A DNA stretch of 64,000 bases from Haematobia irritans (GCF_050003625.1 NC_134397.1:196871063-196935062); one strand, 5' to 3'. Shown: positions 1 through 11,869, counted from the first letter of the stretch. Translations and numbers: made by a program. The notes: generated by a model from the sequence alone, not told the origin.

Positions 1-537
1 GTGCCTGGCCATAGGAACATACCGGGGAACTGCGAAGCGGATGAGTTGGCAAGGCTAGGGACTACCTTACATATTCCAGGGGAACTAGAATTTGTTGGTA
101 TGCCCCTAGCTACCTGCAAGCTCATGCTGCGTGAGAAGGCTGTTATGATGGCAAATGTTCGATGGGAGAATTGCAAGGGTTGTAACGACACCAAGCAAAT
201 ATGGCCCCATTTCAACTTAAACCGCACACTAGATATGCTAGTGTTCTCGAGACGCCAGATATCACTCCTGATATCTGCTATAACGGGTCGCTGCCTGATA
301 GGCGATTTTGCAAAAACTATTGGTGCGAAGTATAATGACTATTGTATGATCTGTCATGATGCGGAGGAAAAGGAATCAATAAAACACCTCTTGTGTGAGT
401 GTCCTGCATTTTGTGTAAAGCGCAAGCAACTTTTAGGAGCATATAGCTTCAGATTACTGGCGGATCTGGAAAACGTTAACTTGAGCAGTCTGCTAATATT
501 TTTGGAAAAATCTGGTTGGTTCAACAAAGAAAAATAA
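1..537 (+). CDS. 3' end of a non-LTR retrotransposon ORF2 (RNase H tail and Cys/His motif), partial
   Basis: The frame is open from the window edge to a TAA at 535-537, so only the last 178 residues are present; the first ATG-like codon is not a real start. The first residues, PGHRNIPGNCEADELAR, match the C-terminal helix of the RNase H domain of I/R1/LOA-type LINEs, which degrades the RNA template during target-primed reverse transcription. Near residues 115-135 there is a C-x2-C-x10-H-x2-C arrangement ending HLLCECP, the Cys/His motif common at the end of such ORF2 proteins. No stop or frameshift is visible in this part. A 3' UTR with a short tandem tail follows directly. Assignment to a LINE is firm; the clade is inference because the reverse transcriptase lies outside the window. 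Confidence 0.85.
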   Translation: MPGHRNIPGNCEADELARLGTTLHIPGELEFVGMPLATCKLMLREKAVMMANVRWENCKGCNDTKQIWPHFNLNRTLDMLVFSRRQISLLISAITGRCLIGDFAKTIGAKYNDYCMICHDAEEKESIKHLLCECPAFCVKRKQLLGAYSFRLLADLENVNLSSLLIFLEKSGWFNKEK

Positions 538-681
538 TCAAGAAGGTTCAGCGGTTAAAACTAGAAGTGCCCATATGTAATAGGTACTTTTAGTTAATGT
601 GGTATCACAATGGACTGAATAGTCTAAGTGAGCCTGAATCTTAATCGGGCTGCCACTTTAACCTAACCTAACCTAACCTAG
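538..681 (+). other. LINE 3' UTR with (CCTAA)n tail
   Basis: This stretch follows the ORF2 stop and ends in about four tandem CCTAA units (658-680). The last 80 bases, from GTGGTATCACAATGG through GTGAGCCTGA and GGGCTGCCAC to the CCTAA tail, recur as the 3' ends of the four SINE copies at 19.2, 29.8, 42.9 and 50.6 kb. This is the expected signature of a SINE using this LINE's reverse transcriptase. The unit CCTAA is also the C-strand of the ancestral insect telomere repeat; here it is a retrotransposon tail. Confidence 0.8.
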
Positions 682-958
682 GCCAAATTTAAATAATTTG
701 TACTATTTTATTAATTCTTAATCTGTTTTTAAACTATTTGAAATAAAACAAGGAAGGAAAGTCTAAAGTCGGGCGGGGCCGACTATATTATACCCTGCAC
801 CACTTAGTAGATCTAAATTTTCGATACCATATCACATTCGTCAAACGTGTTGGGGCCTTTATATACAGTTTTGTCCCAAATATATACATTTAAATATCTC
901 TCGATCTGGACAGAATTTGATAGACTTCTACAAAATCTATAGACAATGTTAGTAAAAA

Positions 959-3136
959 ACAAGTATATACAGCACTAAGTTCGGCCGGGCCGAATCTTAA
1001 ATACCCACCACCATGAACCAAATATTAGGGTTTCCTTTGAAATTTCAGGAGGGCTTGAGGACTTGAGGACACTTCCCGAAGATAAATTTAAAGATTTCAC
1101 CTATGAGGATTATATCAGATTCTGGATTTATAAGAACCATTTTTGTTTGAGTTTTAGAGGAATCATTAACATCTCTTGTAAGTGTGCAAGAAAATTATAA
1201 AATAACGTCTTGATTTGAAATCTTAAATCTGTAGAAGTAAAATCTGGAAATTTTACATTGAGTTTCCAGCAATTTTCATGATCAGTGTGCCTTCTACACC
1301 CTCAAGAAGTGAAGTCGGTCTATGTAGAGGCATTACCAAATGTACCGATAAAAACTTAATCCGATACACGTTTTTTTTGAGCCTAAAATACCAGAATATT
1401 TACAATTTCAGGCAAATCAGATAAAAACTATGGTTTCTAGAAACCCAAGGAGTTAAATCGGGAGATCGTTCTTATGGGGGCTATACTAAAAAATGGACCG
1501 ATACTCACCGTTTTCGGTACACCTCTTTATGACCCGAAAATACCTCTAGATTTCCAATTTCAGGCAAATAGGATAAAAGCTTCGGCTTCTAGAAGCCCAA
1601 GAAGTAAAATCGGGAAATCGGTCTATATGGGGGCTATACCAAAATATGGACCGATACTCACCATTTTCGGCACACCTCTTTACGGTCCTAAAACACCTCT
1701 AGATTTCAAATTTCAGACAAATTGGATAAAAACTACGATTTCTATGAGCCCAAGAAGTAAAATCAGGAGATCGGTCTATATGGGGGCTATATCAAAATAT
1801 GGACCGATACTCACAATTTTTGGCACACGTATTTGTGGTCCTACAATACCTCTAGATTTCCAATTTCAGACAAATTGGATAAAAACTACGATTTCTATGA
1901 GCCCAAGAAGTAAAATCGGGAGATCGGTCTATATGGGGACCATACCAAAACATGGACCGATACTCACAATTTTTGGCACACGTATTTGTGGTCATACAAT
2001 ACCTCTAGGTTTCCAATTTCAGGTAAATTGAATAAAAACTGCGATTTCTATAAGCCCAAGAAGTAAAATCGGGAGATCGGTCTCTATGGGGACCATACCA
2101 AAACATGGACCGATACTCACAATTTTTGGCACACGTATTTGTGGTCATACAATACCTCTAGATTTCCAATTTCAGGTATATTGAATAAAAACTGCGATTT
2201 CTATAAGCCCAAGAAGTAAAATCGGGAGATCGGTCTATATGGGGGCTATACCAAAATACTGACCGATACTCACAATTTTTGGCACACGTATATGTGGTCC
2301 TACAATACCTCTAGATTTCCAATTTCAGGTAAATTGAATAAAAACTGCGGTTTCTATAAGCCCAAGAAGTAAAATCGGGAGATCGGTCTATATAGGGGCT
2401 ATACCAAAATATGGACCGATACTCACCATTTTCGGTACACCTCTTTATGGTTCCAAAATACCTCTAGATTTCCAATTTCAGACAAATTGGATAAAAACTA
2501 CGGTTTCTATAAGCCCAAGAAGTAAAATCGGGAGATCGGTCTATATGGGGGCTATACCAAAATATGGACCGATACCCACAATTTTTGGCGCACGTATTTG
2601 TGGTCCTACAATACCTCTAGGTTTCCAATTTCAGGTAAATTGAAGAAAAACTGCAGTTTCTATAAGCCCAAGAAGTAAATCGGGAGATCGGTCTATATGG
2701 GGGCTATACCAAGGCATGGACCGATACTCACCATTTTTGGCACACCTCTTTATGGTCATAAAATACCTCTGGATTTCAAATTTCAGGCAAATTGGTTAAA
2801 AAGTACAATTTCTATAAGCCCAAGACCCCAAATCGGGAGGTCGGTTTATATGGGGACTATATAAAAACCTGGACCGATATAGCCCATCTTCGCACTTGAC
2901 CTGCCTGCAGGCAAAAGATGAGTTTGTGCAAAATTTCAGCACGATTGCTTCATTACTGAAGACTGTAGCGTGATTACAACAGACAGACAGACGGACATCG
3001 TTATATCGTCTTAGAATTTCTCCCTGATCAGGAATATATATATACTTTATATAGTCGGAAATCGATATTTCGATGTGTTACAAACGGAATGACAAACTTA
3101 TTATACCCCCGTCACCATTCTATGGTGGTGGGTATA
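959..3136 (+). mobile_element. Family A DINE-1-like element (copy A1)
   Basis: It starts ACAAGTATATACAGC, has the perfect palindrome TTCGGCCgGGCCGAA at about 981-995 and ends with the hairpin ACCATtctATGGT and GGTGGTGGGTATA. The centre (about 1474-2870) is a tandem array; the anchor TATGGGG occurs at 1626, 1779, 1932, 2085 and 2238, an exact 153-bp period. Because 153 is a multiple of three, a stop-free 185-codon frame runs through it, which I do not regard as a gene. Near the 3' end are a GACA microsatellite (2981-2995) and the block AGAATATATATACTTTATA, the most conserved part of the family. It sits in the A-rich tract of a B element. Confidence 0.75.
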
Positions 3137-3543
3137 ATAATATGGGAAACATTTAAATCTGAAGCAATTTTAAGGAAACTTCGCAAAAGTTTATTTATGA
3201 TTTATCGCTCGATATATATGTATTAGACGTTTAGGAAAATTAGAGTCATTTTTACAACTTTTCGACTAAGCAGTGGCGATTTAACAAGGAAAATGTTGGT
3301 ATTTTGACCATTTTTGTCGAATCCAAAAAAAAAACATATATATGCGAGCTATATCTAAATCTGAACCGATGTCAACCAAATTTGGCACGCATATCTACAA
3401 TGCTAATTCTACTCCCTGTGCAAAATTTCAACTAAATCGGAGTTAAAAATTGGCCTCTGTGGTCATATGAGTGTAAATCGGGAGAAAGCTATATATGGGA
3501 GATATATCCAAATCTGAACCGATTTCAATCAAATTGAAATCAA

Positions 3544-5150
3544 TTTATGACCCGAAAATACCTCTAGATTTCCAATTTCAGGGAAATAGGATAAAAACTT
3601 CGGATTCTAGAAGCCCAAGAAGTAAAATCGGGAAATCGGTCTATATGGGGGCTATACCAAAATATGGACCGATACTCACCATTTTCGGCACACCTCTTTA
3701 CGGTCCTAAAACACCTCTAGATTTCCAATTTCAGACAAATTGGATAAAAACTACGATTTCTATGAGCCCAAGAAGTAAAATCAGGAGATCGGTCTATATG
3801 GGGGCTATATCAAAATATGGACCGATACTCACAATTTTTGGCACACGTATTTGTGGTCCTACAATACCTCTAGATTTCCAATTTCAGACAAATTGGATAA
3901 AAACTACGATTTCTATGAGCCCAAGAAGTAAAATCGGGAGATCGGTCTATATGGGGACCATACCAAAACATGGACCGATACTCACAATTTTTGGCACACG
4001 TATTTGTGGTCATACAATACCTCTAGGTTTCCAATTTCAGGTAAATTGAATAAAAACTGCGATTTCTATAAGCCCAAGAAGTAAAATCGGGAGATCGGTC
4101 TCTATGGGGACCATACCAAAACATGGACCGATACTCACAATTTTTGGCACACGTATTTGTGGTCATACAATACCTCTAGATTTCCAATTTCAGGTATATT
4201 GAATAAAAACTGCGATTTCTATAAGCCCAAGAAGTAAAATCGGGAGATCGGTCTATATGGGGGCTATACCAAAATACTGACCGATACTCACAATTTTTGG
4301 CACACGTATATGTGGTCCTACAATACCTCTAGATTTCCAATTTCAGGTAAATTGAATAAAAACTGCGGTTTCTATAAGCCCAAGAAGTAAAATCGGGAGA
4401 TCGGTCTATATAGGGGCTATACCAAAATATGGACCGATACTCACCATTTTCGGTACACCTCTTTATGGTCCTAAAATACCTCTAGATTTCCAATTTCAGA
4501 CAAATTGGATAAAAACTACGATTTCTATGAGCCCAAGAAGTAAAATCGGGAGATCGGTCTATATAGGGGCTATACCAAAATATGGACCGATACTCACCAT
4601 TTTCGGCACACCTCTTTATGGTTCCAAAATACCTCTAGATTTCCAATTTCAGACAAATTGGATAAAATCTACGGTTTCTATAAGCCCAAGACCCCAAATC
4701 GGGAGATCGGTCTATATGGGGGCTATACCAAAATATGGACCGATACTCACAATTTTTGGCACACGTTTTTGTGGTCCTACGATACCTCTAGGTTTCCAAT
4801 TTCAGGTAAATTGAATAAAAACTGCAGTTTCTATAAGCCCAAGAAGTAAAATCGGGAGATCGGTCTATATGGGGGCTATACCAAGGCATGGACCGATACT
4901 CACCATTTTTGGCACACCTCTTTATGGTCATAAAATACCTCTAGATTTCAAATTTCAGGCAAATTGGATAAAAAGTACGATTTCTATAAGCCCAAGACCT
5001 CAAATCGGGAGGTCGGTTTATATGGGGACTATATAAAAACCTGGACCGATATAGCCCATCGTCGCACTTGACCTGCCTGCAGGCAAAAGACGAGTTTGTG
5101 CAAAATTTCAGCACGATTGCTTCATTACTGAAGACTGTAGCGTGATTACA

Positions 5151-5196
<46 letters not shown>

Positions 5197-5340
5197 GGAC
5201 ATCGTTATATCGTCTTAGAATTTCTCCCTGATTAAGAATATATATATACTTTATATAGTCGGAAATCGATATTTCGATGTGGTACAAACGGAATGACAAA
5301 CTTATTATACCCCCGTCACCATTCTATGGTGGTGGGTATA
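3544..5340 (+). repeat. Second copy of the family A 153-bp array and 3' end
   Basis: This is the A part of the duplication: 153-bp units up to about 5035, then the A 3' block with the GACA microsatellite and terminal hairpin ending GGTGGTGGGTATA at 5340. It lacks an A 5' end. Open frames at 3495-4049 and 4527-4814 are products of the in-frame period. Confidence 0.75.
5151..5194 (+). repeat. (GACA)n microsatellite at the conserved DINE position
   Basis: About eleven ACAG/GACA units are present, against about four in the sister copy at 2981-2995. It lies just upstream of the conserved core, as in described mini-me/DINE-1 elements whose (GTCY)n tract expands. Confidence 0.85.
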
Positions 5341-5694
5341 AAAATATGGCAAACATTTAAATCTGAAGCAATTTTAAGGAAACTTCGCAAAAGTTTATTT
5401 ATGATTTATCGCTCGATATATATGTATTAGAAGTTTAGGAAAATTAGAGTCATTTTTACAACTTTTCGACTAAGCAGTGGCGATTTAACAAGGAAAATGT
5501 TGGTATATTGACCATTTTTGTCGAATCAAAAAAAAAAAACATATATATGGGAGCTATATCTAAATCTGAACCGATGTCAAATTTGGCACGCATATCTACA
5601 ATGCTAATTCTACTCCCTGTGCAAAATTTCAACTAAATCGGAGTTAAAAATTGGCCTCTGTGGTCATATGAGTGTAAATCGGGCGAAAGCTATA

Positions 5695-6180
5695 TATGGG
5701 AGATATATCCAAATCTGAATCGATTTCCATCAAATTTGGCACGCATAGCTACAATGCTAAATCTACCCCTTGTGCAAAATTTCAACCAAATTGGGCCAAA
5801 ACTCTGGCTATTAGAACCATATTAGTCCATATCGGGCGAAAGATATATATGGGAGCTATATCTAAATCTGAACCGATTTCAATCAAATTTTGCACACTTA
5901 ACTGCACTACTAATTGTACTCCTAGTGAAAATGTTCAAACATATTGGCCCAAAACTCTGGCTTCTAGGACCATATTAGTCCATATCGGGCGAAAGATATA
6001 TATGGGAGCTATATCTAAATGTGAATCGATTTCAATCAAATTTTGCACACTTGACTATACGACTAAGTGTTATGTTTGTACAAAATTTCAAGCAAATCGG
6101 TATAAAACTCTGGCTGCTGGGTCCATATTAGTACATATCGGGCGAAAGATATATATGGGAGCTATATCTAAATCTGAACC
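5695..6180 (+). repeat. Family B central 153-bp tandem units
   Basis: The anchor TATGGGAG(C/A)TATAT recurs at 5695, 5848, 6001 and 6154, exactly 153 bases apart. The units read AATCTGAACCGATTTCAA after the anchor and differ strongly from the A units outside it. The 172-codon open frame over 5696-6214 is an effect of the in-frame period. Confidence 0.8.
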
Positions 6181-6448
6181 GATTTCTTCCAAAATCAATA
6201 GGGTTCTATTCTGACCCAAATTAGGAACATATGCCAAATTTGAAGGGGATTGGACTTAAATTGCGATCACAAAAATGTGTTCACAGACAGACGGACGGAC
6301 GGACAGACGGACATGGTTATATCGACTCAGGGACCCACCCTGAGCATTATTGCCAGATACACCATGTGTCTATCTCCTCTCCTTCTGGGTGTTACAAACA
6401 TATGCACTAACTTATAATACCCGGTTCCACAGTGTGGCGCAGGGTATA

Positions 6449-6796
6449 AAAAGCAATAAAGCCATACTGGGATATAAAGCCATACTATAATTGTAATGAT
6501 TATGTTAATTATATACTCATACACTGTTGTTGTTATTGCACACATTTGATTAGTCTAATCAATTAATATCCCACAAAGTAGATACGTATCTAATTATAAA
6601 CAGCCATTATGAGTATACAATGAAATACTGTAATTAAGTGTCATATAATTAACTGCAAAAAAGGGGCACATTTTGAACAAAGGACAATAATCGAACTACT
6701 CGTGGAGGGAAATTATAGGCTTCTTTTATGAACAAATTATTTCGCTATATTTGGAAGCTAATAAGTAACTGTGATGCTAATAAAAACTCGTTCTCC
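6449..6796 (+). other. No recognised feature
   Basis: A+T-rich sequence with no repeat shared elsewhere in the window and no plausible coding frame. Confidence 0.5.
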
Positions 6797-7378
6797 TACA
6801 CGCAAAGAAAAAACAACAAAACATTTAGGAAACGAGTATCACCAACGTTGTCCTTTTCTTGCAGTTGTTTGATTACATCAAAAAATTCAAACATTTATCA
6901 GCAGAACAAAATGTTTAAATTTTATAAATAGTAACGTGTATATAGATATACAAAATGAACATTTCCAAAAAAAAAATCTTTAAAAATTGCACTCGGCAAA
7001 TGTGGAATTTGCTAAAAAATATTTGGTAATATTATTCAAAAATTATTTATAAGTTTTCTTTAAGTGTTTCCAAAACCGCATTATATGAAATCCGTAGTGA
7101 AGAAACTCTCAATCATGTATGTTATCAGAACCATTTCTTGAATTTACAAAGAACGGGATTTGATTCACTTTTTTCATTTCATTTTTCCTTTGCCAAAGTT
7201 AAATCATCGGTTTAAAGCACAACTTCTAAAGCAAATCAAATGATCCAAAAATCGAGTACTTACCTCATATGACAATCTCAATTAAAATTAATTCGATATG
7301 ACCAAAATTTGTCCTACTTCCGGATCCAAAGTTGGGAATCGAAACTACTTTTTTTAGAATCTCTTTTTTTGTGGGCAT
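6797..7378 (+). mobile_element. TIR element, same family as the 906-bp insertion at 27.5 kb
   Basis: The left end TACACGCAAAGAAAAAAC and the next 120 bases align with the left end of the element at 27500. The right end is tentative, at the CTCTTTTTTTGTGGGC block. No coding capacity is visible; the 67-codon frame at 6728-6931 overlaps the left end and is probably accidental. The copy at 27.5 kb, which has clean TA duplications, points to a Tc1/mariner-type MITE. Confidence 0.5.
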
Positions 7379-8330
7379 GTATGATCTCATATTTTCCTGC
7401 ATTTCCATTGGCAGTATATGTTTAAACTTTTCCATATAAATACATATCTTCTTCCTCTACAGCTTCCCCACGACCAACAGCTGGTGGGATGTTATGAAAA
7501 TCAAAGTGACTTTAATACATTTTCGATTGAATTTTTGTTTGGTAATAAATCAGACATGTTCATGTTAATTTTATATTTGCTGTAGATATCTTTGGATAAC
7601 TGTTGCAGATATTTATATTCATTATAAGATTTGACGAAGGAAGTGTCTTAGATACGGCTCCTTCTTCGACATAGTCCAATAATAAATCCTCTTTATTAAA
7701 ATCAACACACTAAGCCCTACAAGACATTTGTTAGTGTGTGTGTGTGGGTCTGTGTATTTGTGTGGACATGTCTTATATGGTATTCTTGTAGTGATGATAG
7801 CATACATAGTCTAGTAATGAGATAAACATAAGTCACAAACACAGGTAGCACACAATGAATATGTAATGATCAATTTTTTCAAAGAAGGAAAGATTACAAT
7901 CGATATAATACGGCTAAAATTATAATTGGTCCTTTTCTATGTTCTCGATAGACTGACGAACTCCTCATTTAAAGTCTAGAATCATCGCTGGACTTTTAGC
8001 GAAGGCCTTACTTTCTTAAGGCCTATAGTATGCTTGTCATTTATTTTGTAACAAATCGAAAGATCGATTTACGACTATATAAACTACAAATTGTCTTGGT
8101 CAGACACAAATTCTAAGACAATATAACCACCATATATCCGTTTATCCATCTGTATGTTGTGATCACGGTACAGCCTTCAATAATGGATTGGGTTGTTTGC
8201 AGGCAGATCAAGTTCGAAGATTGGCTATATCGGTTAAGTTTTTTTCTAATTTTAAATTTTAGGACCAAAACTAGAAGTGCTGAATATGGTGTGTATCGGT
8301 CCATAGTTTGGCATAACCACTGTTGCCACT
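7379..8330 (+). other. No recognised feature apart from a short (GT)n tract
   Basis: About 950 bases with no repeat family I can identify. A (TG)n-type tract lies at 7733-7768. Short frames on the minus strand have no recognisable motif. Confidence 0.5.
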
Positions 8331-8600
8331 CGCGTTAAAAATAATCTACCAAAATGTGAAGAAAATTTTATCACACATCTACCAAATTAAAAAAAAAAAA
8401 ATTACCAAAAAATTTGGCAAACATACTTTTCTCTGTTGGTTAAACTACCCTTGTTGTTTAGTCAATGCATGGTTTTAAGTTGAAATCAAAACAACAATAA
8501 AAATGTTATTTTATAGAAAATTTTGTCTAAAATGTATTTCTTTGATTTCAGATTGAAACCATGCGTTGACTAAATTGTAAGGGTAGCTTAGAAAATTTTC
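8331..8600 (+). repeat. Non-satellite flank block of the 29-bp array
   Basis: GTTGCCACTCGCGTTAAAAA followed by ATAATCTACCAAAA begins a block that also adjoins satellite at 17870 (inverted) and 33425, suggesting one end of the unit that spreads the satellite. A second block, GGCAAACATACTTTTCTCTG with GTTGGTTAAACTAC, recurs at 40333 inside a hAT MITE. Confidence 0.55.
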
Positions 8601-11600
8601 ATTTCTGTAGAAAATGTTGTCGATATTTATTTCTATGGCACAATTGTCAAAATTTAACTTCTATAAAACATTTTCTCAAAATTATATTTCTATAGAAAAT
8701 TGTGTCAAAATTTTATTTCTACAGAAAATGTAGTCAAAATTTTATTTCTATAGAAGATGTTTTCGAAATTTTATTTCTAAAAAAAATCTCAACATTTTAT
8801 TTCTATTGAAAATTTTGTCAAAATTTTATTTTTATAAAAAAATTCTCAAATTTTATTGGTATAATAATTTTGTCGAAATTGTATTACCATAGAAAATTTT
8901 GTAAAAATTAAATTTTTCCAAATTTTGTCAAAATTTTATTGCTATAGAACATTTTCTCAACATTTTATTTCTATAAAATATATTGTTAAAACATTATTTC
9001 TATAGAAAATTTTGTCAAAATGTTATTTCTATAGAACATTTTGTCAAGATATTATTTATACAGAAAATTTGATAAAATTCCATTTCTATACAATATTTTG
9101 TCAAAATTTTATTTCTATAGAAAATTTTGTCAACATTTTATTTATATAGAAAATTTTCTTAAAATTTTATTTCTATAGAAATGTTGTCGAAATTTTATTT
9201 CTGTAGAAAATTTTCGCAAAAATTGATTTCTACAGAAAATTTTGTCAAAATTTTATTTTTATAGAAAATTTTTCAAAAATTTTTCTTCTATAGAAATTTT
9301 TGTCAAAATTTTATTTCTAAAGTAAATTTTGTCAAAATTTTATTTCTATAGTAAATTTTGTCAAAATTTTATTTCTAAAGTAAATTTTGTCAAAATTTTA
9401 TTTCTATAGAACATTTTTCCAAAATTTTATTTCTATAGAAAATTTTGTCAAAATTTTATTTCTATAGAAAATTTTGTCAAAATTTTATTTCTATAGAAAA
9501 TTTTGTCAAAATTTTATTTCTGTAGAAAATTTTGCCAACATTTTATTCCTATAGACAATTTTGTCAAAATTTTATTTCAATAGTAAATTTTGTCAAAATT
9601 TTATTTCTAAAGACATTTTTTCCAAACCTTCATTTCTATAAAAAATTTTGTCCAAACTTTATTTCTATAGAACATTTTGTCAAAATTTTATTTCTATAGA
9701 AAATTTATTCAAAATTTTATTATCATCGAAAAATTTTCCAAAATTTTGTTTCTATCAAAAAATTTTCCAAAATTTTATTTCCATCAAAAAAATTTCCAAA
9801 ATTTGATTTCTATAGAAAAATTTTGTTTTTATAGAAAATTTTTCAAAAATTGGTCTTCTATAGAAATTTTTGTCAAAATTTTATTTCTATAGTAAATTTT
9901 GTCAAAATTTTATTTCTAAAGAAATGTTTGTCCAAACCTTTATTTCTATGGAAAATTTTGTCAAAATTTTATTTCTATAGAACATTTTGTCAAATTTTTT
10001 TTTCTATAGAAAATTTATTCAAAATTTTATTGTCATCGAAAAAATTTTCAAAATTTTATTTCCACCAAAAATTTTTCAAAAATTTAAATTCTATAGTAAA
10101 TTTTGTCAAAATGTTATTTCTAAAGACATTTTTTCGAAACCTTTATATCTATAGAAAATTTTGTCAAAATTGTATTTCTATAGAAAATTTTGTCAAAATT
10201 TTATGCCTGTAGAAAATTTTGCCAACATTTTATTTCTGTAAAAAATTTGTCAAAATTTTATTTCTATAGACAATTTTGTCAAAATTTTATTATCATTGAA
10301 AAATTTTCCAAAATTTTATATAGATCAAAAAATTTTTCAAAATTTTATTTCTGTAGAAAATTCTATCAAAGTTTAATTCTATAGAAAATTTTGTCAAAAT
10401 TTTATTTCTGTAGAAAATTTTGCCAACATTTTATTTCTGTAAAAAAATTTGTCAAAATTTTATTTCTATAGTAAATTTTGACAAAATTTCATTTCTAAAG
10501 ACATTTTTGCCAAACCTTTATTTCTGTAAAATTTTTTTTCCAAATTTTATTTCTATAGAACATTTTGTCAACATTTTATTTCTATAGAAAATTTATTCAA
10601 AATTTTATTATCATCGAAAAATTTTCCAAAATTTTATTTCCATCAAAAATTTTTCCAAAATTTCATTTCTATAGAAAATTTTGTCAAAGTTTTATTTATA
10701 TAGAAAATTTTGTCAAAATTCTATTTCTGTAGAAAATTTTGCCAACATTTTATTTCTGTAGGAAATTCTTATCAAAAATTTCATTTTTGTACAAATGTTT
10801 GTCAACATTTTATTTCTATACAAAATTTTGTCAACATTTTTTTCTTTATAAAATTTTCTAAAAATTTATTTATGAAAATTTTTCTCAAAATTTGATTTCT
10901 TTAGAAAATTTTTCAAAACATTTTCTTCTATAGAAATTTTTGTCAAAATTTTACTTCTAAAGATATTTTTTTCCAAACCTTTTTTTCTATACAAAATTTT
11001 GTCAAAATTTTATTTCTATAGAACATTTCGTCAAAATTTAATTCTATAGAAAATTTTGTCAAAATTTTATTTCTGTAGAAAATTTTGCCAACATTTTATT
11101 TCTGTAAAAAATTTGTCAAAATTTTATTTCTAAAGGCATTTTTTCCAAACCTTTATTTCTATAAAAAAAATTTTGTCCACATTTTATTTCTATAGAACAT
11201 TTAGTCAAAATTTTATTTCTATAGAAAATTTATTCAAAATTTTATTGTCATCGAAAAATTTTCCAAAATTTTATTTCCATCAAAAATTTTTCCAAAATTT
11301 CATTTCTATAGAAAATTTTGTCAAAATTTTATTTCTGTAGAAAATTTTGTCAAAATTTTATTTCTGTAGAAAATTTTTGCCAACATTTTATTTCTGTAGG
11401 AAATTTTTATCAAAAATGTCATTTCTGTACAAATCTTTGCCAACATTTTATTTCTATACAAAATTTTGTCAACATTTTTTTTCTTTAGAAAATTTTCTCA
11501 AAATTTATTTATGAAAAAATTTCTCAAAATTTGATTTCTATTGAAAATTTTTCAAAAAATTTTCTTCTGTAGAAATTTTTCAAAAAATTTTATTTCAAAA

Positions 11601-11790
11601 GATATTTTTTCCAAACCTTTTTTTCTATACAAAATTTTGTCAAAATTTTATTTCTATAGAACATTTTGTCAAAATTTTATTTTTGTAGAAAATGTTGTCA
11701 AAATTTTGTCAAAATTATTTCTGTAGAAATTTTTAGCAAAATTTTATTTCTATGAAAAATTTGTCACAATTTTATTTTTATAGGGAATTA
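8600..11790 (+). repeat. 29-bp satellite array, about 3.2 kb
   Basis: The monomer is TTTCTATAGAAA, then ATTTTGTCAAAAT, then TTTA, 29 bases in all, repeated about a hundred times with divergence. The first block is a perfect 12-bp palindrome and the second a 13-bp palindrome around one T, so the array is nearly strand-symmetric. Parts show a longer higher-order pattern: variants with TTATCATCGAAAAATTTTCC recur at about 9720, 10025, 10605 and 11240. The many small frames rich in FYFYRKFCQNF are shadows; 29 is not a multiple of three. Confidence 0.9.
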
Positions 11791-11869
11791 CTGTACCTCT
11801 TATTGGAGAGGAGAATTCTAGCAATCTACCAGTTAGTAAAAAATCTGCCATTTTTGGTAGAATTCTACC

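Larger units (their letters stand above)
1527..5743 (+). repeat. Direct tandem duplication of about 2 kb
   Basis: Sequence from about 1527 to 3534 is repeated from 3544 to about 5743. Both units contain the A array, the A 3' end and the following B segment (AATATGGSAAACATT... to the first B 153-bp units). Long stretches such as 1620-2400 and 3637-4417 are almost identical. At the junction (3535-3544) the second B unit jumps straight into the middle of an A repeat, with no element end, so this is a duplication and not a new insertion. The offset grows from 2017 to about 2205 because the second copy has extra repeat material and a longer GACA tract. Confidence 0.75.
748..6448 (+). mobile_element. 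Family B DINE-1/Helentron-like element, split by a family A element
   Basis: The 5' end (748-958) has the ACAAG start, the palindrome AGTCGG...CCGACT and TATTATACCCTGCACCAC. The body resumes after the inserted A element at 3137, and the 3' end has a GACG-type microsatellite (6286-6312) and a terminal hairpin closing on AGGGTATA at 6448. No protein is encoded. DINE-1 elements are known as non-autonomous rolling-circle (Helentron) elements with subterminal palindromes, (GTCY)n tracts and a 3' hairpin; membership is inferred from this architecture. Compared with the copies at 14.7 and 56.5 kb, the 5' block lacks about 35 bases before the A insertion. A 2-kb internal duplication makes this copy unusually long. 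Confidence 0.7.

Noticed and set aside
658..680. Telomere or interstitial telomere repeat
   Set aside because: Only about four CCTAA units, at the end of a LINE; the same short tails end the SINE copies.
9677..11726. Chains of small frames rich in F, Y and K
   Set aside because: They are translations of the 29-bp satellite, whose period is not a multiple of three, so frames shift from unit to unit.
8600..11790. CRISPR-like regular array
   Set aside because: The units are contiguous with no unique spacers, in a eukaryotic context. It is a satellite.
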